This document shows, piece after piece, positions 40,376 through 49,017 of a stretch of 64,000 bases of DNA. Below the pieces are notes generated by a model. That model ran no database searches and was not told where the DNA came from. It saw nothing but the letters and a program-made list of their open reading frames with translations. The translations under genes were made by a program, and so were the position numbers. Each line of letters begins with the position of its first letter. Position 1 is the stretch's first letter. Origin of the DNA: a virus; IMG/VR virus record IMGVR_UViG_3300037116_000299, positions 62,001 to 126,000 of that record, one strand, 5' to 3'.

Positions 40376-40572
40376 GAAGCAATCTCCTCAGTTACGGTGA
40401 CGGTCGTAACCCTCACCAAGCGCTTGGGCAAAGAGTCCTCGCGCTTCCAGCGTTTCAGCCACAAGTGACCTTCCTTCAAGGTCTCCGGCCGATCGCGCAG
40501 CAGTTCCATTGGACCGTTCGACGTGATCACCTGGATCTCAAGGTGCTCCTTCAGTTCAATCTTCGGATTCAC
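40372..40572 (-). CDS. hypothetical protein
   Basis: 66 residues, beta-type (KIELKEHLEIQVITSN), basic middle. Overlaps the macro-like gene start. Not recognised. Confidence 0.68.
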   Translation of the reverse strand: MNPKIELKEHLEIQVITSNGPMELLRDRPETLKEGHLWLKRWKREDSLPKRLVRVTTVTVTEEIAS

Positions 40573-40741
40573 TGATCCTCCTTGGGGCGATCTTCAGCTT
40601 GGCACGCTGTCTTACCACCGACTGCTCATGCGCAGCCTGTGCTGCTGCCGCTGTACGTGCCGCTCTACAGTCCGGACAGGGTTGCCACTTGTCGTGCTTC
40701 CGACAACGCTCTTCTTCATCGCGTGAGTAAAGTCCATACAT
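40556..40741 (-). CDS. small zinc-ribbon protein
   Basis: 61 residues; RCRKHDKWQPCPDC suits a C-x-H..C-x2-C site, then an Ala/Gln helix. Directly follows the gene upstream. Confidence 0.65.
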   Translation of the reverse strand: MYGLYSRDEEERCRKHDKWQPCPDCRAARTAAAAQAAHEQSVVRQRAKLKIAPRRISESED

Positions 40742-40924
40742 TCAGCGCACTCTCGCATATTGCCCGCAACCAGGACAGTAGACGCCGGTCCAATCAGTCA
40801 ACGCGGTCTTGAAATGGACCTGGGCGCCGCAGCACGGTGTTGCTGTCTCATAGGGAACGGATTTAGGCACAAGTGCAGCTTCAACAACCAGGTTCAATAG
40901 GGTCACGATGTTCTCTTTCTGCAC
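40742..40924 (-). CDS. zinc-ribbon small protein
   Basis: 60 residues. MQKENIVTLLNLVVEAALVP helix, then PCCGAQVHFKT and YCPGCGQY: one zinc ribbon. P-box about 30 bp upstream. Confidence 0.7.
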   Translation of the reverse strand: MQKENIVTLLNLVVEAALVPKSVPYETATPCCGAQVHFKTALTDWTGVYCPGCGQYARVR

Positions 40925-40930
40925 AGTAAA

Positions 40931-40950
40931 GCCGCGACCATGGCCGCGGC
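40931..40950 (-). terminator. hairpin between P-box and 40742-40924
   Basis: GCCGCG/CGCGGC arms, one mismatch, then TTTACTG on the minus strand. It stands just after the P-box, so it is either an early terminator or a leader hairpin. Confidence 0.5.
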
Positions 40951-40969
40951 GATAAGGGGAACCACTTAG
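40951..40969 (-). promoter_or_regulatory. P-box before 40742-40924
   Basis: Minus-strand CTAAGTGGTTCCCCTTATC, about 30 bp before the start of the zinc-ribbon gene. Confidence 0.65.
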
Positions 40970-40975
40970 ACTGGG

Positions 40976-41185
40976 CTAGCGCAGACCGATGAGGAACGGC
41001 ATTCGAGCCTCAGCATCAGCCTTAGTGCGCGACGTAGTCGCCTCCATGGCGCGGCCATTGTCATCCAGCAACATGTACCGATAGCTCGGCATGTACTCGC
41101 TGGTGAGAGCTGAAAGGTTGAGGGCCGCTCGCTGGGTCGACCCTTTCGGATGGTTCAGCGCTTCAAACGTGCGCCTCACTGCCAT
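40976..41185 (-). CDS. hypothetical protein
   Basis: 69 residues from MAVRRTFEALNHPKGS; possible second strand-helix fold with RTKADAEARMPFL. Not recognised. Confidence 0.65.
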   Translation of the reverse strand: MAVRRTFEALNHPKGSTQRAALNLSALTSEYMPSYRYMLLDDNGRAMEATTSRTKADAEARMPFLIGLR

Positions 41186-41221
41186 CATGATGTAGCCACC
41201 ATTTCCTCTTCTGCCGGAGCA

Positions 41222-41371
41222 CTAGCCCCGCTTCGTGATCGCTTTCCCGATGATCAGCACGGCAATGATGGCTACCGGGATGCTGATGACCGACGCAGCG
41301 CACATTAGGGCAGGAATGATGATCCAACCCAGGCACACAAGGACGATGAATCCCAGGAAAACCCTGCCCAT
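41222..41371 (-). CDS. 49-residue membrane protein
   Basis: MGRVFLGFIVLVCLGWIIIP and a second helix (ISIPVAIIAVLIIG). AGAGGTGAAGC precedes the ATG, between the capsid-like gene and its downstream neighbours. Confidence 0.62.
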   Translation of the reverse strand: MGRVFLGFIVLVCLGWIIIPALMCAASVISIPVAIIAVLIIGKAITKRG

Positions 41372-41374
41372 GCT

Positions 41375-42343
41375 TCACCTCTCTGTGAGTACCTGGCGAT
41401 GCGCAGTGCGTGCGCACTTCACCACCAGGCCTCCGAATTTGACTACGACATACTTCGACGCCAGCGAACCAGGCACGCCCATCTGGAAGATGCGCGGACT
41501 GGGATCCGAGAGCCAGTGATACTCGATCAGGTCTTCGGTCACGATGTAAGCCGGCAGGATTGCCGAACCAGAGCCAGGCGTTCCGGTATAAGACAGCGTC
41601 CAATCCGGAATCAAAGGCAGCTTACCCGCCTGCGTTGTCAGAACCTTGACGCTAAAACCTGACTCCAGCTGCACGGGCTCGAGGACGACATTCAACTCCG
41701 TCTTCAGCTCCCGGTCGATCAGATCGAGCAGGACCGGGTTGCCGTAGATAGCCGTCGGCCGCGTGCCCATTGATGCCCCGTTTGCCATCATCTCCGCCAC
41801 AGCATGCTTGATGCCGTCGACGATGCCCTGGGTCGTTCCGATGGTGGTCGTATTGCCGCCAGCTGCAATCTGCGCGGCCGCCCCGTAATACTCGGCAGTG
41901 GTAGGCGCGGTGAGACTGGTGTCGCTGCCGTTCCAGAGAGCAACGTCATGCGTGCGCATGACTCCGTCGACCGTATCAGCCAGGTCCTTGGCCTGCAGAT
42001 ACGCGAATTGGGATTGCTGCTTGCCCAGCTCCATATCGAACAGGTTGTAGTTGATCTCGGCCACTATTGCCTTCAAAGGCACCGACCGCTCCCGGCGAGC
42101 CGGGTTGTACCGCACGCGGCCAATACCCGGCATCCCTTCTTTATTGGCCGGGATGTCTTCATACGGGGTGTCCTCGAAGAAACGCGAGGGATGCCCCGTA
42201 GCCGGCACACACTTGATCCTCTGACCGAACATGCCGCGGCGGCGGACGATGTCGGTGATCTCCGACTGATACAGTGGGACTTCGATGGCGCCAGGCCCGA
42301 TGTACTCGGCCGCTGCGTGGATCTCGATGAACTTTCCTTGCAT
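41375..42343 (-). CDS. probable HK97-fold major capsid protein
   Basis: 322 residues. Extended N-arm-like start (IEIHAAAEYIGPGAIEVPLY), E-loop-like RYNPARRERSVPLKAIVA, then DGVMRTHDVALWNGSDTSLT, VDGIKHAVAEMMANG and PTAIYGNPVLLDLIDRELKT, the usual helix and P-domain order in phage capsid proteins. No protease, portal or scaffold is adjacent, as happens in large phages with scattered structural genes. Assignment rests on pattern, not search. Confidence 0.65.
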   Translation of the reverse strand: MQGKFIEIHAAAEYIGPGAIEVPLYQSEITDIVRRRGMFGQRIKCVPATGHPSRFFEDTPYEDIPANKEGMPGIGRVRYNPARRERSVPLKAIVAEINYNLFDMELGKQQSQFAYLQAKDLADTVDGVMRTHDVALWNGSDTSLTAPTTAEYYGAAAQIAAGGNTTTIGTTQGIVDGIKHAVAEMMANGASMGTRPTAIYGNPVLLDLIDRELKTELNVVLEPVQLESGFSVKVLTTQAGKLPLIPDWTLSYTGTPGSGSAILPAYIVTEDLIEYHWLSDPSPRIFQMGVPGSLASKYVVVKFGGLVVKCARTAHRQVLTER

Positions 42344-42355
42344 GACTGCTCCCTG

Positions 42356-42568
42356 TTACGTGTGGAATCCTGTTGTGCGGCTGTTCTCTACTTTGACCAG
42401 GCGCGTCTCCTCGATCCACACGCTGCCGATGATGACACCGTCGGTGGAAAGGGTCTGCGGATGGATACGGATCTGGGTAGCTTCGTGCAGCGCGGTCATG
42501 CGTGCGAGCGCGACGCCCTGAAAGCTGGTGACTGTGTCCTTTACGACGTCGCCGAATTCGATTGTCAT
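42356..42568 (-). CDS. small phage protein (V-K-D-T-V-T-x-F type)
   Basis: 70 residues. GDVVKDTVTSFQGVALARMT resembles a short beta-barrel protein widespread in phages (KVKD.VTGF.GIA..R). Function unknown. 12 bp before the capsid-like gene. Confidence 0.75.
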   Translation of the reverse strand: MTIEFGDVVKDTVTSFQGVALARMTALHEATQIRIHPQTLSTDGVIIGSVWIEETRLVKVENSRTTGFHT

Positions 42569-42580
42569 GCGTCTACTTCC

Positions 42581-43273
42581 CTACGTTCTGTGACGAAAAG
42601 ACTGCTTCAGATCGAAGCCGGCTTTCACTATACGTTCCTTCTCACTGAGCACAGCAGGAGGGTTGATGTCCGGAGTGTTGTGCATCAGGTTGCCCATGAA
42701 GTAGGACAAGTCCTGGTACATGGCCTCGGGGCGCACAATCGAAGCCATGCCCAGATCCTTGAGGATCGGGCACTGACCAGCGATGCGAACCGTTGCATGG
42801 TCTCCCTTGAGGTTCCAGCTGATGCTTTCGATCAGGAAGACAGGCGCTTTGGCCAGCCGAGAAAGCTCAATCAGGAACGGATGCTCCGTGCGGCACTCGA
42901 TGCCGAATGATGTGGCCCTACTGGACCATGGATTCAACTTGAACAGCTCATCAGTCTCATCCGCGAGAACGAAACCCTCAGTTGCCGATTGGCAACTATC
43001 AGCCGGCCGGGAAACCAGGTAGAGCTTGCCAGCAGCCACCAGGTAGGCCACCTGAATGTCAGCCTGACGCTGAGCATACCGGTGGTTGAATGACGTAGGC
43101 GAGATCAGCGGACACTTGCTGACTTCGACCGTCAGATGGCTCTCGATGAAACCACCATCCAGAGTGCCCAAGGGAGCGAGACGAGTCCTCGCATACACCA
43201 CCCTCGGATCGCCGCCGCCGTACATGCCGGCGACGTAGTCGTAGTAGTCCTTGAACTTCGATTTGATGATCAT
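42581..43273 (-). CDS. SKFKDYYDYV-type large-phage protein
   Basis: 230 residues starting MIIKSKFKDYYDYVAGMYGG, followed by DPRVVYARTR. The same opening (S-K-F-x-D-Y-Y-D...G-x-D-P...Y-x-R) is common in large-phage proteins of unknown role. Start overlaps the upstream stop by four bases. Confidence 0.8.
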   Translation of the reverse strand: MIIKSKFKDYYDYVAGMYGGGDPRVVYARTRLAPLGTLDGGFIESHLTVEVSKCPLISPTSFNHRYAQRQADIQVAYLVAAGKLYLVSRPADSCQSATEGFVLADETDELFKLNPWSSRATSFGIECRTEHPFLIELSRLAKAPVFLIESISWNLKGDHATVRIAGQCPILKDLGMASIVRPEAMYQDLSYFMGNLMHNTPDINPPAVLSEKERIVKAGFDLKQSFRHRT

Positions 43274-43587
43274 GGGCGGAACTCGATGCCTTCCGACTCA
43301 GCCCAGGCTTTGGCCTCCGGATGCGCTGCCTCTGACGTCGCGAAGCTCCCGAAGCCCGAGTTCCAAGGTGTATGGCAACCACACTCCTCGTCCCAGGTCA
43401 GCAACACGGCAAAGTAGCCGCGCATGCCGTGGGTGATGGACACGTAGGCACGCTTGTCCTCGGCTTCGACCTCGACTGCAGGTCGAACCGAAGCGCGTTC
43501 CCGCGCGATCTGAGCGGCATACTGCTCGCCGGTTTCCGGTAGCAACTGACCATTGCCGTTGCAGAAGTTCCCGTCCACGTCTCTCAT
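43270..43587 (-). CDS. hypothetical protein
   Basis: 105 residues from MRDVDGNFCNGNGQ (GGAGAGATCG). WDEECGCHTPWNSGFGSF looks like a small compact domain. Not recognised. Confidence 0.7.
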   Translation of the reverse strand: MRDVDGNFCNGNGQLLPETGEQYAAQIARERASVRPAVEVEAEDKRAYVSITHGMRGYFAVLLTWDEECGCHTPWNSGFGSFATSEAAHPEAKAWAESEGIEFRP

Positions 43588-43859
43588 CGATCTCTCCAAT
43601 CCGATATCCACATGCGAACCCGAAGCCACGCCCATTCGAACCAGCCAGGCTCGTAAGGTACTTCCCAGCCATCCTGCGCCAGTAGCTGCGGGCGCCAGGA
43701 CTCTTCCACATCTTCGAACCAGGGATCGCCGGTTGGATCATCGCTGATCACGTGACGCAGCATTGTTCCGTTGGCCTCGTTGTACATAATCAGGCCGCGA
43801 GCGTCGTGGGTAATGACCGTGCCGCCCTTAGCGGCAGCCACGGCCTGAGCAGCGTTCAT
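43584..43859 (-). CDS. hypothetical protein
   Basis: 91 residues; acidic middle, C-terminal WFEWAWLRVRMWISDWRD, a Trp-rich amphipathic helix that could bind membrane. Starts at the ligase stop. Confidence 0.7.
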   Translation of the reverse strand: MNAAQAVAAAKGGTVITHDARGLIMYNEANGTMLRHVISDDPTGDPWFEDVEESWRPQLLAQDGWEVPYEPGWFEWAWLRVRMWISDWRDR

Positions 43860-45466
43860 CAGCGTCTCCAGCCCTGTGCGGCTATCAGGGCATACTTCGT
43901 TCGCATCATCTCTTCTTGATCGCCGCCAGCCAGGCTTTCGGCGTACATGTACAGGCCCGCTTCGGTGTTGCCCTTGCCCTCATGGAATCCCATGAAGACG
44001 CCGGCGCGTGGTGCACCGCGCGCAGTCAGCTCCTGCACCTGGATCTTGACCGTGGATCCCTGGACCAGCTCTCGATGGTTCCAGATCCACTCCCGTTGCT
44101 GATCCGGTATGGCGAATGAGCCAACCTCACCGATCGCACCGTTCGCGGGGTTCTGGACTACCAGCTTGCCGACAGAATCGGCATACTTCCCGGAGCCGGG
44201 CAGAACTTCCACCAGCACCAGGTCAGCAAAGTCCACCTGCTTGACCTTGAACCAGGTCTCGCCGGTGGGATCGCCGGCATCCTTGATCACGACGCCTTCG
44301 CCGAATGGCAGAGGCAGACGCACGATTGAGTTGTAGAACGCGACTGGGTCATCACCTGCATCCATCTTCTGGACCATGTCCCAGTTCCGGTTGTAAAACC
44401 GGATCTCACGAACTACTTTCTCAGCCAGGGCCCGGCGTTGGGCATAGGGTAAACCGCTTACGTCACGTCCTTTGTATTTGACCAGGTCCCAGCAGTGGGC
44501 CTGCACGGGACCGCGCTGAAGCTGCACATCTTGTGCGCGTCCGGGAAGCGCGTTGAGAATTCCCGCAACACGATGCACGCCGTCTGGGTGGACAAGTTCA
44601 ACCTTGCCGACAGTGCCGTCAAGATCGGGGTATGGCATGAGTTTGCGTGAGGACCAGTAGCGTGAGGTGTTGTGGAGATCTTCGAGTGCGGGAATTCGAT
44701 CATAGTAGGTCTGACCACCCTCCCGGTGGCTGTGAAATACTGCCTTGCCCTTGCCGATCTTGAAGTTGCCGAGCGATCCATCTTCCTTCTGCTCGACAAT
44801 CCAGCGCTCGCCGTTCGCATTGTCCAGGCGGACCTGATCCAGGAACGCCGCGGGCTTGAGCGAGTACGATGGCTTCTCGATCACCGGGCCTTCGTCTTTC
44901 AGCATCAGGGATAGAAATCCCTTGGCAGTCTTGACGATGGCGTAGCGGCCTTTGAAATCCCCGTTGGGGATGTTCAGCTCGAACTGCTCTGTTCCAGGCG
45001 GCAGGCCGGCAACTGCGAGGTCATAATGCAAGCCAGCAACGTCCGCGTCGTGGACGTGATATTCAACCCTTCGGAGCGATGTTTGTGCTCCGACTTTGAC
45101 AGGTATTCGGCCAGTAAAGAGAAGGCTCTTTCTTCCCTTACCGTAGCCGGACTCGATGACTCCATTGAATCCCTCCAGGGTATGCGGGCCATTCTCGATG
45201 ACCAGGTGGCGCTCGCCGGCCTTGGGCAGGCCCTTGGGCAGCGTGTACTTGGCGCCGGCCTCTGGGGGCCTAACACCGCCCAGAATACCGCCATCGACCG
45301 TACGGGCTGCCCAGAGGTTGCTGGTGGCCCATCGGCTGGCCTCCCGGCCCAGCGTGCGCGTAACGACGCGGCTGGTGCCCGGGAGCACGACAGCGCTCAG
45401 AAGATCAAGCGCATTCTCTTTGCCCCACAGAATCGCCGCGCGGGTGAGTGTTCGTACGAATCCCAT
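43859..45466 (-). CDS. ATP-dependent DNA ligase with PE-like domain
   Basis: 535 residues. The nucleotidyltransferase core has KEDG (227-230, adenylated Lys), DGTVGKVELVHPDG (283-296), WDLVKYKGRDVSGLP (326-340), EGVVIK (390-395) and WFKVK (405-409), followed by an OB-like tail. Upstream, YHVHDADVAGLHYDLAVAG (136-154) matches the H-D-x-x-x-L-H-Y-D-L block of LigD 3'-phosphoesterase domains, so the enzyme may clean 3' ends as well as seal. GTACGAATCCC? aside, the start ATG 45466 has AGGAGGACCGC. Confidence 0.88.
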   Translation of the reverse strand: MGFVRTLTRAAILWGKENALDLLSAVVLPGTSRVVTRTLGREASRWATSNLWAARTVDGGILGGVRPPEAGAKYTLPKGLPKAGERHLVIENGPHTLEGFNGVIESGYGKGRKSLLFTGRIPVKVGAQTSLRRVEYHVHDADVAGLHYDLAVAGLPPGTEQFELNIPNGDFKGRYAIVKTAKGFLSLMLKDEGPVIEKPSYSLKPAAFLDQVRLDNANGERWIVEQKEDGSLGNFKIGKGKAVFHSHREGGQTYYDRIPALEDLHNTSRYWSSRKLMPYPDLDGTVGKVELVHPDGVHRVAGILNALPGRAQDVQLQRGPVQAHCWDLVKYKGRDVSGLPYAQRRALAEKVVREIRFYNRNWDMVQKMDAGDDPVAFYNSIVRLPLPFGEGVVIKDAGDPTGETWFKVKQVDFADLVLVEVLPGSGKYADSVGKLVVQNPANGAIGEVGSFAIPDQQREWIWNHRELVQGSTVKIQVQELTARGAPRAGVFMGFHEGKGNTEAGLYMYAESLAGGDQEEMMRTKYALIAAQGWRR

Positions 45467-45602
45467 GCGGTCCTCCTTCTGGGTGCTTTCGTTCCAAAGT
45501 GGAACGATTCTGACAACGTCGGAAGACTTTGCCGATCTCGGAGCGCAGCACGCTCCAGCTCATCTGGCGTAGCCGACGACGGTATGAATGTCTATGAATC
45601 AT
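45405..45602 (-). CDS. doubtful small basic protein
   Basis: 65 codons, strongly basic (MIHRHSYRRRLRQMSWSVLR), overlapping the ligase start by 62 bp. The basic part ahead of the ligase looks protein-like, the overlapping part does not. It resembles in charge the gene at 46071. Confidence 0.4.
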   Translation of the reverse strand: MIHRHSYRRRLRQMSWSVLRSEIGKVFRRCQNRSTLERKHPEGGPHGIRTNTHPRGDSVGQRECA

Positions 45603-45621
45603 GTCTGCTTTCTGGTTGTGC

Positions 45622-45645
45622 GGAGGCCGCCTCTCGACGGCCTCC
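45622..45645 (-). terminator. hairpin after 45655-46044
   Basis: GGAGGCCG and CGGCCTCC arms, 8-nt loop, just past the stop. No T-run. Confidence 0.5.
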
Positions 45646-45654
45646 ACGGGTGGA

Positions 45655-46044
45655 TTACAGAGCGTCGAGCATCTTCTGGAGGTCCGCCAGAGACGTACCC
45701 TTCAGCTCTTCGTTCTGCTTGTCTGCGATCAGCGCCATGATCTGCTGCTTCTTCGCGCGAGTGTCGGCTGCCTTGGCTGCCTGCTCGGCTTCGGCCTTGC
45801 GTACGCCAATGACGTGCTTGACGATGTCGAACTTGAGCTGCGTGACCTCGTCGGTCTTCGGCGTGTCGATCACGAAGCTCTCGGTGTCGGTGTCCTTGAT
45901 CTGACGGTTCAAGCTCTTGGCGATGTTGTCCAGGCTGGCGCCGCCGTTGCGCACGGTGAGCGGTAGCGGCCAGAGATCCTCAACGGTGAGGAGACCCTTG
46001 GGCGAATCGAAACGGATTGCGAGGCGGGATGCTTTCTCGAACAT
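45655..46044 (-). CDS. hypothetical phage protein
   Basis: 129 residues. MFEKASRLAIRFDSPKGLLT then WPLPLT, and an Ala/Lys/Gln helix with KKQQIMALIADKQNEELKG. This layout (strand N-terminus, long helical tail, 'SLADLQKMLDAL' end) occurs in large phages; role unknown. Confidence 0.78.
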   Translation of the reverse strand: MFEKASRLAIRFDSPKGLLTVEDLWPLPLTVRNGGASLDNIAKSLNRQIKDTDTESFVIDTPKTDEVTQLKFDIVKHVIGVRKAEAEQAAKAADTRAKKQQIMALIADKQNEELKGTSLADLQKMLDAL

Positions 46045-46070
46045 GTGATTGCGCCCTCCTGAGGCGCGGG

Positions 46071-46241
46071 TTAGTAATCCAAACGACGATGTTCCAAAGC
46101 AGCAAGTTTGCGGTCTAGCTTGGACAGCAGCCGACGAACATGCCTTCGGATCGTTGAGGTAGTTGAGATCTCCTTGTCGAGCAGCGCACGCCGATGGCGC
46201 GCTGCCCGAGTCAGAGCCTTAGAAGTTGATCTTGACGACAC
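46071..46241 (-). CDS. small basic helical protein
   Basis: 56 residues from GTG 46241 (GGAG 9 bp upstream): ALTRAARHRRALLDKEIST and RRHVRRLLSKLDRKLAALE. Overlaps the end of the large upstream gene by 23 bp. Looks nucleic-acid-binding; probability moderate. Confidence 0.5.
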   Translation of the reverse strand: MSSRSTSKALTRAARHRRALLDKEISTTSTIRRHVRRLLSKLDRKLAALEHRRLDY

Positions 46242-48252
46242 GGTTGAAGCTCCCCTTCACCCGGCACAGCAGTGAGTTGCGTTGGGTCGATGAGAATCCC
46301 AGCCCGCTGAGTTGGTTGGTCGACTCCTCGGTCTTCATCTTGGTGCCGACCATCTCGAACACCTTGCGGTGTTCGTCGAGAGCCTGCGTCAGGAACTCGT
46401 TGAAGAAGCCACGAGCCTTGCCGTCGTTGAGGCAGCGATCGAGCATGAAGAAGTAGTGCAAGTTGCCATTCTTCTGCAGATCCCAGCAGTTGGGCGAGAG
46501 CATGACGACGTTGACCTTCTGGAAGGTCTGAGTCGGCAGGCCCCACACCTCCTTGCTGGCCTGGGTGGACGGCAGCGAGCTGATGATCTCGAACGAGCCA
46601 TCGAGCGCGCATTGGATACGGGCCACTTCGATGGTTGCTCCCGTGGGAACGACCTTCTCGTAGACCATGTGGTGGATCTTGCCGCCGAACTCGACCTCGA
46701 CTTCGAAGCCAACGCCGGAGCTGCGTCGACTGTAGTTGTGAACCTTCAGGACGTAGATACCCGACTTCATGGTGCGACGGTTGGCATAGAAGATGTTCTC
46801 GACCGGATGAGGTACCATCCCATCGGCGCCGTTGGCGTCAACGTCCAGCATGCCGCCGGACGGGGAAAGCGACCGGCGATTCTGGAACATGATCTCGTAG
46901 GTACTGCCGCGGCCCTTGAAGCCAGTAACTGGCTCTTCCATGTGGAAGTCCAGATCATCGGTGTACTCCCATGCCAGACGGCAGCAGAGATCACCGGTGA
47001 TGCTTCCACCAGCCTTCTTCACACGTTCCTTGATGGAGTCAGCCATCTCTCCTGCATACGACCAGGAGAAGTTGTTGCCCCACTTGAACATGTTCTTCGC
47101 GCCGGGATCAACCGGAGCGATCAGGCTGACCAGGTTCGAGGCATGCCCGTTCTCGAACATAACCTCGAGCGAGTCCGCCTTGGGCAGGATCTTCTCCAGA
47201 AAGTCGACGATGCTGACTTCCTCGACGCGATCCAGGTTCTGGGCCTTGACCACAACCCGGTCGGACAGCTCGTCGAAGACATTCATGGCCCTACGGGCCG
47301 TGCGGTCGGCGAACAGGATGTTGTTGATGGTGATGTCAGGCAGTGCAGCATAGCGACGCTCCAGAGCTGAGGTGAACCCCATCTCTTCGATCGTCTCCTG
47401 CGCTTTCTTGATCTGGGCCTTGGTGACCAGAGCAGTCGGCCGCTTGTAGTTGGCCGGCGCCACCTTGGACTCGAAGCCCTTGACGGCGTAATCGAGATCC
47501 TTGCCTTCCGACAGGTCAACCAGCAGCGTGCCGATGACTGTCCCGCGGATCTTCGTAACCGCGGCCGCGGTGGAGCGCGAGCGCTGCCAGGCGAAAAGGT
47601 CCTGATCCTGTGACAGATGCTGAAGTCCGGCAAACTGCCGCTTCAGCTTGAGGAAGGATTCGAGGACGAAGGTATGTTCCTCGCCACGATAGAGCGAGTT
47701 CTGGCCGATCAATTCCAGCACGGTGTTGATAGAGTCTTCGGTGATCTCCTTGAGTCCGCGGAGGAATACGTCATGCGTGGTGCGCGCCTCGTTGGAACGC
47801 GGCCCGATGGCCTCACCGTTGACCACAACATCTGCGGGCAGGGACAGATGGAAATGCTGCCAGGTGGTGACACCTTCAAGCACGGCAGCGAAGCTCTTCT
47901 CGGTGCCGACTGTCTTCTCGGTTGCCAGGAAGATGTTGTCGATCGGCAGGCCGTGAACGATCGCGGCAAGCGCATCGACCACAGGCTGATAGCCGTCGCC
48001 AACCGCGATGTCCCACAAGCTGACGAGGCTGCCGTTGACGATGCTGACCATGCCGCCGACAGCGCGGATGAAGCTCTTGCAGCAGTTACAATCGTGCTGC
48101 GTGCGCTCCTTGTAGATGGGATCCATGCCAGCCGGGAAGCTGGCGAGATAGGTTGCCCAGAAGGCATCCTTGTCGATCTCGACACGGTATAACCCGTTTG
48201 CCTTCATGATCTCGAATTGCTTGGCGACTGCGATCTTGAGTGTACTGAACAC
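46219..48252 (-). CDS. large protein with DUF2135-like domain
   Basis: 677 residues from GTG 48252 (AAGGAGGATCATCC). Around residues 435-545: DDLDFHMEEPVTGFKG, IMFQNRRSLSPSGGMLDVDA, HPVENIFY, GIYVLKVHNYSRR. This order of D-x-D-x-H, N-R-S, G-G-x-L-D-x-D, P-E-N-I and Y-x-V-x-V-x-x-Y is that of the YfaP-type DUF2135 beta domain. N-terminal CNCCKSFIRAVGG resembles a Cys site. Large phage proteins with this domain are uncharacterised. No signal peptide. Confidence 0.75.
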   Translation of the reverse strand: MFSTLKIAVAKQFEIMKANGLYRVEIDKDAFWATYLASFPAGMDPIYKERTQHDCNCCKSFIRAVGGMVSIVNGSLVSLWDIAVGDGYQPVVDALAAIVHGLPIDNIFLATEKTVGTEKSFAAVLEGVTTWQHFHLSLPADVVVNGEAIGPRSNEARTTHDVFLRGLKEITEDSINTVLELIGQNSLYRGEEHTFVLESFLKLKRQFAGLQHLSQDQDLFAWQRSRSTAAAVTKIRGTVIGTLLVDLSEGKDLDYAVKGFESKVAPANYKRPTALVTKAQIKKAQETIEEMGFTSALERRYAALPDITINNILFADRTARRAMNVFDELSDRVVVKAQNLDRVEEVSIVDFLEKILPKADSLEVMFENGHASNLVSLIAPVDPGAKNMFKWGNNFSWSYAGEMADSIKERVKKAGGSITGDLCCRLAWEYTDDLDFHMEEPVTGFKGRGSTYEIMFQNRRSLSPSGGMLDVDANGADGMVPHPVENIFYANRRTMKSGIYVLKVHNYSRRSSGVGFEVEVEFGGKIHHMVYEKVVPTGATIEVARIQCALDGSFEIISSLPSTQASKEVWGLPTQTFQKVNVVMLSPNCWDLQKNGNLHYFFMLDRCLNDGKARGFFNEFLTQALDEHRKVFEMVGTKMKTEESTNQLSGLGFSSTQRNSLLCRVKGSFNRVVKINF

Positions 48253-48283
48253 GGATGATCCTCCTTGGATCAGTTGCGACTGG

Positions 48284-48478
48284 TTATGGCTCGAGAGCGA
48301 ACATGAAGCGCTGGGAGTTCTGGTCCACGTTCCACTTGTTGACCAGCTGGTACGCTTCCAGGATCGGCATGCCACTCATGGTGGACATGCCGACTTCTCT
48401 GAAGTGAGATTCATCGAATGGCAGCCGTTCCACAGAATCGGTGGCCAGAAGCTTTCGCAGATAGTGAGTGAATCGCAT
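48284..48478 (-). CDS. hypothetical protein
   Basis: 64 residues, MRFTHYLRKLLATDSVERL. Precedes the 677-residue gene and overlaps the upstream stop by one base. Not recognised. Confidence 0.7.
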   Translation of the reverse strand: MRFTHYLRKLLATDSVERLPFDESHFREVGMSTMSGMPILEAYQLVNKWNVDQNSQRFMFALEP

Positions 48479-49017
48479 TAGACTCGGTCCTCGAACATGC
48501 TGTCGAACGTGCCGCTCCCGAATTCAACATCGGTAGCCAGCTGGTGCAGCTCATCGGCCGTGAATGGACGGAATGTAGGTGCTGCCGGCCGCGCGACGGT
48601 GAAGCTCTTGTCCTGAATGGCGGCGTTCCTACCGCGCTGAGAAACCAGCACGCTGGGTACGCTAACCACACCACCGCCGATCAGTCTGCCGTTCATACGG
48701 AAGGTGACGTAGCGGATGTTGGTGTCAGCCAAGTTGGTGTGAACTCGCAGGCCTACCACGCTGCGCGGGAAAGCCTTGCAATCGTAATCCCGCTCCCAGC
48801 CGTTGGAAATGCGACGGCGGACCCGGCGGACCCAGGAATCGGCTCCGCGAATCTCGCGAGTGAACACGTCCTTGGATCGTGGTAAGAACGATGCTGAGTT
48901 GGATGTTGCCACAGCGAGCGGGGCGTTGGCAGCCCAGAGTTGATCGATGATGTCGGGAGTGATCCACTCACGAATGGCGCCTCGAACGGCGTCAGAGATT
49001 CCTTTGCCTTGGCTCAT
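48478..49017 (-). CDS. hypothetical protein
   Basis: 179 residues from MSQGKGISDAVRGAI. Basic stretch WVRRVRRRISNGWERDYD in the middle; beta C-terminus. The ATG overlaps the upstream TGA. Not recognised. Confidence 0.75.
   Translation of the reverse strand: MSQGKGISDAVRGAIREWITPDIIDQLWAANAPLAVATSNSASFLPRSKDVFTREIRGADSWVRRVRRRISNGWERDYDCKAFPRSVVGLRVHTNLADTNIRYVTFRMNGRLIGGGVVSVPSVLVSQRGRNAAIQDKSFTVARPAAPTFRPFTADELHQLATDVEFGSGTFDSMFEDRV

Noticed and set aside
41804-42910. 368-codon forward frame
   Set aside because: Runs across the capsid-like gene and two other genes on the opposite strand; no start signal.
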